A stretch of 64,000 nt of DNA from Methylobacterium sp. CB376. GTDB taxonomy: Bacteria; Pseudomonadota; Alphaproteobacteria; Rhizobiales; Beijerinckiaceae. The notes below the pieces were generated by a model. That model was not told the DNA's origin, made no database searches, and worked only from the letters and a program-made list of their open reading frames with translations. The stretch's first letter is position 1. Every line of letters begins with the position of its first letter. Location of the stretch: positions 1,240,001 to 1,304,000 of the forward strand of contig NZ_CP121648.1 of the NCBI RefSeq assembly GCF_029714205.1, written 5' to 3'. The translations under genes were made by a program, and so were the position numbers. This document shows positions 26,881 through 35,226 of the stretch, piece after piece.

Positions 26881-28245
26881 GTGGCGCGCAATGTCCCGCA
26901 TTCCGGGTTCCGTCGCGTTCTCTGGGAGAGGCCGAGCGATCCGGCCCTGGTGCGGGCCGCCGAGAGCGTGGCGGCGCGCGAGCCGCCCGACCGCTGGCTG
27001 GACGCCTACCGGGTTCCGGACGGGGTGAGGCTCGACCGCGCGTTCGGGGCGATCCCGATCGGCCCGGGAGCGGGGGCGCGGGAGATCTCCCCCCTGTCCC
27101 TCGACCCGCGCCGGTCGGAGCGGTTCCTGGTGCGCGCCATCATCCCGGTGCCCGGCTCCGGCGAGATCCCCGCCACGCTCGACGGCGGCGCGGTCTCTTC
27201 CGACGCCGAGGTCGGCACCACCCTGACCTGCGGCAGCAGCCGGGCGGTCGGGACCGAGGCGGACGTGCGGACGCGGCTCGACACCGCCCTGCTCGCCCAG
27301 AACGGGCTCGACGGCAGCGGCGTCGCGATCGCCATCGTGGATGGCGGCATCTCCCTGGCGCGGCTCGCCGCGCGGCTCGGCACGCCGCCGCTCCTCGACG
27401 CCGGCCAGTCCTGGTCGCCCACGACCATCGTCTCCGTGCCGGGCAGGCACCGGGTCGGGCACGGCACGATGTGCGCCTTCGACGCGCTGATCGCGGCGCC
27501 GAAGGCCACCCTGCTCGACGTGCCCGCCCTCGCCGCCCGCTCGGCCGGCGATCACTCGGCGGCCGGGACGGTCGGGGCGGCGATCCAGGCCTACTGGTTC
27601 CTGATCACCCGCTGGCTGCTCACCGGGCCGCCGGCCGGCCTCGCGGCGCTCGTGGTGAGCAACAGCTGGGGCATCTACCACCCGAGCCTCGACTTCCCCC
27701 AGGGCCATCCGGGCCGCTACGTCGACAACCCGAACCATCCGTTCCGGTTCTACGTCCGCGCCCTGACGCAGAGCGGCACCGACGTCGTGTTCGCGGGCTC
27801 GAATTGCGGGCCCGAATGCCCGGCGGCCCCGTGCCTGCAGCGGGTGCAGGGCGCGATCATGGGCGCCAACGCCTATCCGGAGGTGCTCACGCTGGCCGCC
27901 TGCACGACCGCCGGGGACCGGCTGGGCTACTCCGCCAAGGGTCCGTCGATCGCCGGGATGACGCCGCAGAAGCCGGACGTGACGGCCTACAGCCACTTCC
28001 TCGGCTCGCTCAGCCGGAGCCGGTTCACGCCCGACGGCGGGACCTCGGCGGCCTGCGCGGTCGCCGCCGGCTGCGTCGCGGCGCTCCGCACCCGGGCGAA
28101 GCCGGCCACCACCTCCGCCGCCGCGATGGCGCAGGTCCTGCGCGCGACCGCCCTCCAGACCGGGCCCCCGGGGTGGAACGCCGAGCGCGGCCACGGCGTC
28201 CTGCGGCCCGTCGAGGCGGGCCGCAGCCTGGGGCTGATCCCCTGA
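26881..28245 (+). CDS. Subtilisin-like S8 family serine peptidase
   Basis: 454 residues from GTG 26881 (ribosome site gaggag at about 10 nt). The catalytic triad is visible: Asp in VAIAIVDGGIS, His in VGHGTMCAF, Ser in DGGTSAACAVAAG; the oxyanion Asn is in VFAGSNCG. No Sec signal peptide; about 120 residues precede the catalytic domain and may act as a prodomain. It follows the PAP2-type gene on the same strand with a 67-nt gap. The substrate is unknown. Confidence 0.85.
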   Translation: MARNVPHSGFRRVLWERPSDPALVRAAESVAAREPPDRWLDAYRVPDGVRLDRAFGAIPIGPGAGAREISPLSLDPRRSERFLVRAIIPVPGSGEIPATLDGGAVSSDAEVGTTLTCGSSRAVGTEADVRTRLDTALLAQNGLDGSGVAIAIVDGGISLARLAARLGTPPLLDAGQSWSPTTIVSVPGRHRVGHGTMCAFDALIAAPKATLLDVPALAARSAGDHSAAGTVGAAIQAYWFLITRWLLTGPPAGLAALVVSNSWGIYHPSLDFPQGHPGRYVDNPNHPFRFYVRALTQSGTDVVFAGSNCGPECPAAPCLQRVQGAIMGANAYPEVLTLAACTTAGDRLGYSAKGPSIAGMTPQKPDVTAYSHFLGSLSRSRFTPDGGTSAACAVAAGCVAALRTRAKPATTSAAAMAQVLRATALQTGPPGWNAERGHGVLRPVEAGRSLGLIP

Positions 28246-28278
28246 CCCGGCCGCGGGCCGGGCGACCCCGGCCCCGCC

Positions 28279-28393
28279 TGATCCCAGCGGTCATGGGACA
28301 TGACCGGCGGGTCCGTTCTCGACTCGTCGCCGAGCTGCCGGCTTGGGGCGCGCAATCGAGAGGGTCGACGGCCCGGTGCGTCGGCATCCCGGG
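28279..28393 (-). repeat. Intergenic repeat element, form B (inverted relative to form A)
   Basis: On the minus strand this reads ccgggatgccgacgcacc, then gtcgagaacgga, then an imperfect hairpin at 28284-28310, the same order as the element at 7894-8063 but without its 17-bp subunits. It separates the convergent subtilase and mmsA genes, again at gene 3' ends. Confidence 0.7.
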
Positions 28394-28402
28394 CCGTCGG
28401 GA

Positions 28403-29902
28403 TCACTGCATGGTGGGCATCACGAAGTCGGCCCCCGCCCGGATGCCGGTCGGCCAGCGGGTCGTGATCGTCTTGAGGCGGGTGTAGAACCGGACGCCCT
28501 CCGGCCCGTGCATGTGGTGGTCGCCGAACAGCGACGCCTTCCAGCCGCCGAAGGAGTGGAAGGCCATCGGGACCGGGATCGGCACGTTGATGCCGACCAT
28601 CCCGACCTCGATCTGGTGGGCGAATTCCCGCGCGGCGTCGCCGTCCCGGGTGAAGATCGCCGTGCCGTTGCCGAATTCGTGCGCGTTGATGAGCTCCGCC
28701 GCCGTGGCGTAATCGGGGACGCGGGCCACGGCGAGCACCGGCCCGAAGATCTCCTCCTTGTAGATCCGCATCTCGGGCGTGACGCGGTCGAACAGCGTGC
28801 CGCCGACGAAGAAGCCGTTCTCGTAGCCCTGGAGCGTCAGGCCGCGCCCGTCGACGAGGAGCTCGGCGCCCTCGGCGACGCCCTGGTCGATGTAGCCGCG
28901 CACCTTGTCGAGGTGCTGGCGCGTGACGAGCGGCCCCATCTCGGCCTCCGGATCGGTGCCGGGGCCGACCTTCAGCGCGCGCACCTTCGGGACCAGCCGC
29001 GCGATCAGCGCGTCGGCGGTCTTCTCGCCCACCGGCATCGCCACCGAGACCGCCATGCAGCGCTCGCCCGCCGAGCCGTAGGCGGCGCCCATCAGCGCGT
29101 CGACCGCCTGGTCGAGGTCGGCGTCCGGCATGATGATCATGTGGTTCTTGGCGCCGCCGAGCGCCTGGGCGCGCTTCCCCTGGCTCGTCGCGGTCGCGTA
29201 GATGTGGCGGGCGATCGGGGTCGAGCCGACGAAGCTCACCGCGTTCACGCCGGGGCTGAGCAGGAGCGCGTCGACCGCCTCCTTGTCGCCCTGCACCACC
29301 GAGAAGACGCCGTCGGGCAGGCCCGCCTCCCGCAGCCACTCGGCGAGCAGCAGGGCGGCGGAGGGATCGCGCTCGGAGGGCTTCAGGATGAAGCAGTTCC
29401 CGCAGGCCAGGGCGACCGGGAACATCCACATCGGCACCATGGCCGGGAAGTTGAAGGGCGTGATGCCGGCCACCACGCCGAGCGGCTGGCGCAGGGAGTG
29501 GGAATCGACCCGGGTGCCGACATTCTCGGTCACCTCGCCCTTGAGGAGCTGCGGCGCGCCGGTGGCGAATTCCACCACCTCCATGCCGCGCAGGATCTCG
29601 CCCTTGGCGTCGGAGAGCACCTTGCCGTGCTCGGCGGTGATCACGGCGGCGAGCGCGTCGGCGCGCGCCTCCAGGAGGCCGAGGAACCGGTTGAGGATGC
29701 GGGCGCGGCGCAGGGGCGGGGTGGCCGCCCAGGCCGGGAAGGCCGCCCGGGCGCTCGCCACCGCCGCCTCGACCTCGTCGCGGCTCGCGAGCGCCACCGC
29801 GCCGGTCTGCTCGCCGGTGGCCGGGTTGAAGACGGGCGCCGTCCGGCCCGAGCGGCCCGGCACGCGGGCGCCGTTCACGAAGTGGTCGATCGGGGAGATC
29901 AT
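28403..29902 (-). CDS. mmsA: CoA-acylating methylmalonate-semialdehyde dehydrogenase
   Basis: 499 residues from ATG 29902, the usual length of MmsA. Aldehyde dehydrogenase fold with [42 protein letters not shown] and the catalytic Cys in [11 protein letters not shown]; the C-terminal [13 protein letters not shown] is an MmsA mark. It converts methylmalonate semialdehyde to propionyl-CoA (or malonate semialdehyde to acetyl-CoA) in valine and inositol catabolism. It is transcribed divergently from a LysR-type regulator 181 bp away, which probably controls it. Confidence 0.92.
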   Translation of the reverse strand: MISPIDHFVNGARVPGRSGRTAPVFNPATGEQTGAVALASRDEVEAAVASARAAFPAWAATPPLRRARILNRFLGLLEARADALAAVITAEHGKVLSDAKGEILRGMEVVEFATGAPQLLKGEVTENVGTRVDSHSLRQPLGVVAGITPFNFPAMVPMWMFPVALACGNCFILKPSERDPSAALLLAEWLREAGLPDGVFSVVQGDKEAVDALLLSPGVNAVSFVGSTPIARHIYATATSQGKRAQALGGAKNHMIIMPDADLDQAVDALMGAAYGSAGERCMAVSVAMPVGEKTADALIARLVPKVRALKVGPGTDPEAEMGPLVTRQHLDKVRGYIDQGVAEGAELLVDGRGLTLQGYENGFFVGGTLFDRVTPEMRIYKEEIFGPVLAVARVPDYATAAELINAHEFGNGTAIFTRDGDAAREFAHQIEVGMVGINVPIPVPMAFHSFGGWKASLFGDHHMHGPEGVRFYTRLKTITTRWPTGIRAGADFVMPTMQ

Positions 29903-30083
29903 GGCGGGGGTGCCTTCCTGTCCGGCCCGCTCCGGGCCGCCTGTTGACGGGCTGTTCTGGGCCGACAAAAATCGCGGCTCAATGGCAGATCCCGCCCAAC
30001 CGTTGTGCGGAGTTTCGCGCCCCTGGGGGCACGCCCGTGCGGGTCGCGCCCGGACGGGTGGTGCCCGTGAGCCGGGAGCGCCG

Positions 30084-31004
30084 ATGAACTGGGACCACCT
30101 GCAGGTCTTCCTGGCGGTCGCCCGCTCCGGCCAGATGCTGGAGGCCGGCCGCCGGCTCGGCCTCAACCACGCCACGGTGGCGCGCCGGATCGAGGGGCTG
30201 GAGGCGGCGCTCGGCGCCACGCTGTTCCACCGCCGGCCGCACGGCTCCGTGCTGACCGAGGCGGGCGAGGGCCTCGTGCCGGTGGCCGAGCGGATCGAGG
30301 CCGAGGTGCTCGCCGCGACCGCGCGGCTGCGGGCGCAGGAGGCCGAGCCGACCGGCACGGTGCGGATCGGGGCGCCGGACGGGCTCGGCAACCTCTTCCT
30401 CGCCCGGGAACTCGGCCGGCTCGCCCGCCGCCACGCGGGGCTGATCATCGAGCTCGTGCCGCTGCCGCGCTCCTTCTCGCTGTCGCGGCGGGAGGCGGAC
30501 CTCGCCATCGGCCTCGACCGGCCCAGCCACGGGCGGCTGATCCTGTCGAAGCTCTCCGATTACAGCCTCGGCCTCTACGCGGCGCGCGACTACCTCGACC
30601 AGGCGGGCGCGCCGGCCGGCGAGGCGGACCTGGCCGCCCACCCGGCGGTGATCGGCCTCGACGACTACGCCTACGCCTCGGCCCTCGACTACGCGGCCTT
30701 CCTGCAGGACCGGGCGCGGCGGGTCTTCCGCTGCGCCGGGGCGGTCGGGCAGCTCGAAGCGGTGCGGGCCGGGGCGGGCATCGGCATCCTGCACGATTTC
30801 GCGGCCGCCGGCTGCCCGGACCTCGTGCGGGTCCTGCCCGGGATCCAGTTCCGGCGGACCTACTGGCTGATGTCGCATCCCGACAGCCACGAGGCGCGCC
30901 GGGTCGCCGCCTGCCGGGACTTCATCACCCGGCGCTTCCGGGAGGAGCGCGACCGCTTCCTGCCGCGCCGGTCCGCCGGCCCGGTCCCGCCGGACGCGCC
31001 CTGA
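30084..31004 (+). CDS. LysR family transcriptional regulator
   Basis: 306 residues. N-terminal winged HTH ([38 protein letters not shown], quoted here only in part as [16 protein letters not shown]) followed by a substrate-binding domain ([33 protein letters not shown]). Start ATG 30084 after gggagcg. The divergent position to mmsA makes it the likely regulator of that dehydrogenase; no co-inducer can be read from the sequence. Confidence 0.85.
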   Translation: MNWDHLQVFLAVARSGQMLEAGRRLGLNHATVARRIEGLEAALGATLFHRRPHGSVLTEAGEGLVPVAERIEAEVLAATARLRAQEAEPTGTVRIGAPDGLGNLFLARELGRLARRHAGLIIELVPLPRSFSLSRREADLAIGLDRPSHGRLILSKLSDYSLGLYAARDYLDQAGAPAGEADLAAHPAVIGLDDYAYASALDYAAFLQDRARRVFRCAGAVGQLEAVRAGAGIGILHDFAAAGCPDLVRVLPGIQFRRTYWLMSHPDSHEARRVAACRDFITRRFREERDRFLPRRSAGPVPPDAP

Positions 31005-31040
31005 CCAGGCGCAGCGCTGCCGAGGCCGGTCTCCGCCGCT

Positions 31041-31120
31041 CGGGTTCTCCGCCTCTCGGGTTCTCCCCCTCTCGGGTTCTCCGCCGCTCGGGTTCTCGGC
31101 CTTTCGGGTTTTCCGCCTTT
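31041..31120. repeat. 16-bp tandem repeat, five units
   Basis: Five adjacent 16-mers of the type cgggttctccgcctct start at 31041, 31057, 31073, 31089 and 31105, diverging slightly toward the right. The period is not a multiple of three, so it is non-coding. It lies just past the LysR gene, at the boundary where the sequence passes into a lower-GC island. Confidence 0.9.
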
Positions 31121-31233
31121 CGCTGCCGCGCCCATCCGGCAGGCGCGCGCGGCCCGGCGCCCGCCCGAGGGAGGTCGGCCCACCCCAATCCTGCCCGTCG
31201 CGGCCCTACGAGCAAACCGGGCCCGGCGAGGTC

Positions 31234-32394
31234 ATGGCCTTCACCCGTGATCATTTCCTACAACAACCACTTGCGGAGGCGGCCTTTCGCAGGCATCCTG
31301 TGCAACCACAGATGGCCAGTAATGATGCCGCTTTTCTCAAATCCTCGATGACGGAGGGCGTGGTGGCTGGCGATATGGATTTTCAAGAGTCGGTAGTATT
31401 TCACGCGGTGCGAGGACCCGACGCGCAACCACATCTTTCTCCGCAAGGGCGCGCCTTGCCGGTGCTCCAACAATATGGACGTATTGCGATTACGTTGGGA
31501 GATGTCGGCGTGACGTCGCCGATCAACGAGGAGAATTTGTATGAAACTGAGAGGCTGGGGCTCGATGCGTTTCGCCTTCGGAGCGAGCAATCCTACAGGA
31601 AGGCCAAGGCGAACCGGCCCGCGAACGCGCTGACCTGGGGCGGGGATGGCCCGCGCGCGCCGCTCGACAAGGGCGACCTCGAACGTTCGTTCGATCCGCC
31701 GCCCGGAGCCCCGGCGGCTTACAGGCTGATCGGCCGCGTGGCGGCCGGTCTCGTCATCGTCTCCGGCCCCGGAGCGCTCGCGTTCACGCAAGCCGAACGG
31801 ACCAAGATCGTCGCCGAAGTCCAGAACGCCCATGCTTGGCTAAGCTCGCAAAGTCCTGCGAAGGACGTCACGTTCGTACCGATCATCAATCAGGTTGACG
31901 TGACCGCCGCCGACAATCCGCAAGGTGGCAGCTATGAGAGCCAGGAGCAGTTTTGGCGGGATGAGGCGCTCTCCCAGCTTGGTCACGACGCGGGGACGGC
32001 CGGTATCGCACAATTTTTGCAAAGCATGCGCCAGAGCGTGGCGGCGGATTATTATTACTGCGCGTTCTTTGTAAAGTATACGACTTTTCATTTTGCCTAT
32101 GCGCATCCTGAGAGCGCGTACCTTGTTCTCAACTACTACAACGACAGCTGGGGGGCCGACAATATCGACCGTGTTTTTGCGCGCGAGTCCTGCCACATCT
32201 TTGGTGCGCCGGATGAGTATGCGTTGGCGCGGTGCGAGTGCGGCGGCTCCTGGGGCGTCTTCGGGCGCCCCAACATCAATTGTGAAAGCTGTGCTCCGAG
32301 CGGCGGCGAGCCCTGTTTGATGAAGGCAAACACTTGGTCGATGTGCGCCATGACACCATATCACGTTGGCTACAACGGGTTGCCGGCCGTGTAG
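31234..32394 (+). CDS. Zincin-like secreted or surface protein with degenerate HExxH
   Basis: 386 residues, no close family recognised. The C-terminal half resembles zinc peptidases of the FGAPDEY type: VFARESCHIFGAPDEY, then a Cys-rich stretch (CECGG, NCESCAPS, PCLMKANTWSMC). The expected HExxH reads R317-E318-S-C-H321, so one zinc ligand is replaced by Arg; a single base (cAc to cGc) would explain this. An internal motif LGLDAFRLR...WGGDG recurs in the next small gene. The region has visibly lower GC than the flanks, suggesting acquisition. Confidence 0.5.
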   Translation: MAFTRDHFLQQPLAEAAFRRHPVQPQMASNDAAFLKSSMTEGVVAGDMDFQESVVFHAVRGPDAQPHLSPQGRALPVLQQYGRIAITLGDVGVTSPINEENLYETERLGLDAFRLRSEQSYRKAKANRPANALTWGGDGPRAPLDKGDLERSFDPPPGAPAAYRLIGRVAAGLVIVSGPGALAFTQAERTKIVAEVQNAHAWLSSQSPAKDVTFVPIINQVDVTAADNPQGGSYESQEQFWRDEALSQLGHDAGTAGIAQFLQSMRQSVAADYYYCAFFVKYTTFHFAYAHPESAYLVLNYYNDSWGADNIDRVFARESCHIFGAPDEYALARCECGGSWGVFGRPNINCESCAPSGGEPCLMKANTWSMCAMTPYHVGYNGLPAV

Positions 32395-32419
32395 CGGCCG
32401 CACCGCGGAGGGCCGAACG

Positions 32420-32716
32420 ATGAATGAGCTGCTTCTCATCAAGGCGCCCGATCCATCGGAGACTTTCGAAAAGCTGAACTCGAAAGTCACGATCCTGCAA
32501 TCATTCTCGCCGCGTCTCCATGAGGTCGAGGGCTCTTCGGACGATGTCGCGGGAGCCGCGACGCTGCCGGGGGTGGTCGCCGGGGCGGCCGTCCAGCATT
32601 CGGACCTGTCACAATCGGAAAAGCTTGCGGTCGATGCGTGGCGCTTGCGCCTGAAGGGAAAAGCGCGGCCTTACGAAGGAATGAATTGGGGCTCGGACGG
32701 CTTCGATCCGCCGTAG
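32420..32716 (+). CDS. Small hypothetical protein sharing a motif with the upstream gene
   Basis: 98 residues from ATG 32420, 25 nt after the upstream stop, with ribosome site gcggaggg. Its C-terminal half (SEKLAVDAWRLRLKGKA ... MNWGSDGFDPP) aligns by eye with ERLGLDAFRLRSEQ ... LTWGGDGPRAP of the preceding protein, so the two share a domain. The protein ends where the upstream protein continues into its zincin-like part, so it may be a free-standing pro-domain-like unit. No known function. Confidence 0.55.
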   Translation: MNELLLIKAPDPSETFEKLNSKVTILQSFSPRLHEVEGSSDDVAGAATLPGVVAGAAVQHSDLSQSEKLAVDAWRLRLKGKARPYEGMNWGSDGFDPP

Positions 32717-32758
32717 GTGGAGAGCCATTTGCGGCAGGTGGCACAATGCGGGGCGGCC

Positions 32759-33205
32759 ATGAATCGCTTGGTTGTCGTGACATCGGTTTGGCTTGCGTGG
32801 ATCAGCTTCGCCAGCTTTGTCCTTGGCTCCATCACGACGTATTATGTACAATGGAAGGCGGCCGACGCCGCAAAGAAGGCCAGCGAAGCCGCGAACGGGG
32901 CGGTTCAGCGCGCCGCGCCGGCGGGCGGCCCACCGGGCGCGCTGCCGGCCAACGCTCCCACGATCGGCGATCTTTCGGAGCTCTTCAAAGCGATCACGGG
33001 GGCGCTCGACGTCGTGGTCAAGGCGGGTCCGGGCTTGGCCGGGCTCATCGCATCGATCCTGTTCCTTGGGGTGGGCTGCTGGGCCTCGACCGAGCCGGAC
33101 CCGCGAACATGCACCATTAACAAAGACACCGTGATCAGCATCAAAGACAATAAACTGACTGAACCAGTGATCGTCGCATGCAAATCTGATTCCGCAAAGA
33201 GATAA
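32759..33205 (+). CDS. Small membrane protein with two transmembrane segments
   Basis: 148 residues from ATG 32759. The first membrane helix (VVVTSVWLAWISFASFVLG) is followed by an Ala/Lys helical stretch and a Pro/Gly-rich linker; the second helix is LAGLIASILFLGVGCW. The C-terminus is charged. No family recognised. It lies in the same lower-GC block as the putative peptidase and the L,D-transpeptidase-like gene, same strand, and could be a membrane partner or holin-like protein (speculative). Confidence 0.5.
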   Translation: MNRLVVVTSVWLAWISFASFVLGSITTYYVQWKAADAAKKASEAANGAVQRAAPAGGPPGALPANAPTIGDLSELFKAITGALDVVVKAGPGLAGLIASILFLGVGCWASTEPDPRTCTINKDTVISIKDNKLTEPVIVACKSDSAKR

Positions 33206-33374
33206 TTGTTCGATGTGCGATCTAGTTCGCACAGGTGTGAAAAATTGCACTATGAGAGCTTACGGTCCGAGCTAAGATATAGTCTGTAGTCAAATCGCCA
33301 TATATTTCCGGTAGAACTGTAGAGTCGGTCTCACTCAGGCCTCGTTGATATCCTCTAAAACTTGGAGACTTCCG

Positions 33375-35093
33375 ATGCGCAGGCTCGAAGGCCGATCGAT
33401 GTACATCGTGCGCCTGATGAACGTCATGGCTGCGAGTGGAGGCGTGGATCCATTCGTGCAGCGTTGCACCGACGCGCATCTCGCCTCCATATGGATCCGG
33501 ATGGGCTATGGAAGGCGGATCGATCCCAATCTCCGGCATCCTGACTTTTCGCAGCTTCATAAGAAATTGACCGGTGCCGGCATCCAGATCTGGGGCTGGC
33601 ACGTGCCGCGCTGTCCGAACGTGGAGATTGCCCAGCAGGAAGCCGAACTCGTCGTCGGCTGGGCGCGGGACTTCACCTTGGCTGGCGTTCTCCTGGATGC
33701 GGAGCAGGGCGACCGCTTCTTTCAAGGGGGCGGGGATGAAGCGGCAGCTTATGTCCGCCAAGTGGAAACCGGGTTGAGCGCCCTGGGAGCAGGCCTCGCC
33801 CTCTCGAGCCACGATGCGCCGAGATTTTTTCCGAACTTTCCGTTCCCACGCTTCTTGAGCCAAGTCAGCGATAATTGCCCACAAGTTTACTACACGAAGG
33901 AGGTTTCCGGAAGATTGAATCGGTCAATTCAGCAATACAAGGCCCTCGAACTCTCGCGAGCGTTTGCTGACCGTTACAAGCCGGTCGGTAACATCACGAT
34001 TCGCGGCGACGTTGCGCATGAGAGCACGGCTGCTTGCCTGGAGAGGGCGGCGGCGTTCGTCGATCTCGTGACCGAGCAGGGGTTCAAGGCCTACGGTTTC
34101 TGGTGCGCTGACGAGGCGCCGGACGAGATATGGCAGTTCCTGAAGGGAAAGGACGTGTTTCCGGCAGCCATTCGCCCCGCTGCTGCGGCTCCTCTCGCCG
34201 CAGCGGCTCCTCCCGCGGCCGCGGCTCCTTCGATCAGCGAGGGCGAACTCGACTCGTTTGCGGACGACGTGCGCACCTTGCAGGCTCTCGCCGAGGACGA
34301 CCAGCGTGAATTCTACGATACGGTGCTCGCATCCCAGATCGAGGAATTTGCACTGCGCGCACGGGATGCCGCCGACGATGCGACGCTCATGCGCTGGCTC
34401 CAGATCCAGTCGCTCACGGCGCACTTCGTCACGGAGGGCGTCGCCGACGTCACCTTCGACCTCTGGCGGCGCTCGGACGATCACCTGAACAGCATCGTCG
34501 CGACGCTGCCCCCGGAGGCGCGCAGCCGCATCAGGTTTCTGTTCCAGGAATTTGCCGATACGGGAGAGGCGTCGCCGCCGGGCGTGTTGTCGGCGCCGCT
34601 CGGCCCGCGCGCGTTCGAGGCGCCGGATCTCGGAGAGGACGGTGTTCTGGCGGCCTTCACCGGAACGGGTACGTTCACGAGCGCCCGAGGCTTTCCCGTC
34701 GTGAGCGGCACGCTCGCCGTGCTCGATCCCGACCGGGGCCAGGTGGTCACGTTCACGGCCAATTCGGGCGGCGGAGCCCGCGGCTCCCGCGCCACCTACG
34801 GTCCCACGCCCCCCGGCATCTACCGCGTCAGCAACCATCGCCCCAATCGCACGACGGCCGGAATGGTTCTGGAAGGCGTCGGATTCTCATTCGATCTCGA
34901 TCCAACCGCTGGGACACCGGTCTATGGCCGCAGTCTGTTCCGAATTCATCCGGACGGCGGCGCGCCGCAGACCAATGGCTGCATCGGCGTGCGCGAGCAC
35001 GCAGGCCGGTTGCGCGACGTGGAAAACCTCTTGAACGCCAATCTTCGGGCGAATGGCGGCCGATTCAAGCTAACGGTCAAGCATCAGCTGTGA
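33375..35093 (+). CDS. TIM-barrel-like protein fused to a C-terminal L,D-transpeptidase-like domain
   Basis: 572 residues from ATG 33375 (ggaga 7 nt before). Residues ~1-260 resemble a glycoside-hydrolase-type TIM barrel: IWGWHVPRCPN, FTLAGVLLDAEQGD (possible DxE acids), GFWCADEAPDEIW. An Ala/Pro linker and a helical middle follow. The last ~120 residues carry a YkuD/Tlde1-like signature, RIHPDGG ... NGCIGV, with His525 and Cys536 as the putative catalytic pair. No signal peptide. The combination suggests a cell-wall-acting enzyme that cuts glycan and peptide parts; function is inferred. Confidence 0.55.
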   Translation: MRRLEGRSMYIVRLMNVMAASGGVDPFVQRCTDAHLASIWIRMGYGRRIDPNLRHPDFSQLHKKLTGAGIQIWGWHVPRCPNVEIAQQEAELVVGWARDFTLAGVLLDAEQGDRFFQGGGDEAAAYVRQVETGLSALGAGLALSSHDAPRFFPNFPFPRFLSQVSDNCPQVYYTKEVSGRLNRSIQQYKALELSRAFADRYKPVGNITIRGDVAHESTAACLERAAAFVDLVTEQGFKAYGFWCADEAPDEIWQFLKGKDVFPAAIRPAAAAPLAAAAPPAAAAPSISEGELDSFADDVRTLQALAEDDQREFYDTVLASQIEEFALRARDAADDATLMRWLQIQSLTAHFVTEGVADVTFDLWRRSDDHLNSIVATLPPEARSRIRFLFQEFADTGEASPPGVLSAPLGPRAFEAPDLGEDGVLAAFTGTGTFTSARGFPVVSGTLAVLDPDRGQVVTFTANSGGGARGSRATYGPTPPGIYRVSNHRPNRTTAGMVLEGVGFSFDLDPTAGTPVYGRSLFRIHPDGGAPQTNGCIGVREHAGRLRDVENLLNANLRANGGRFKLTVKHQL

Positions 35094-35226
35094 GGGCGGC
35101 AAAAATCTCTCGCGCCCCTTGCGACGCCGGCGGCCGCTGGCGTCGGCAGAGGTGCCGCGGCGGAGCGGCCATCGCAACCGGCCGCCCCGCCGGCCGGACG
35201 GGCGCACCGCCCCGACCCGCCCTCCC

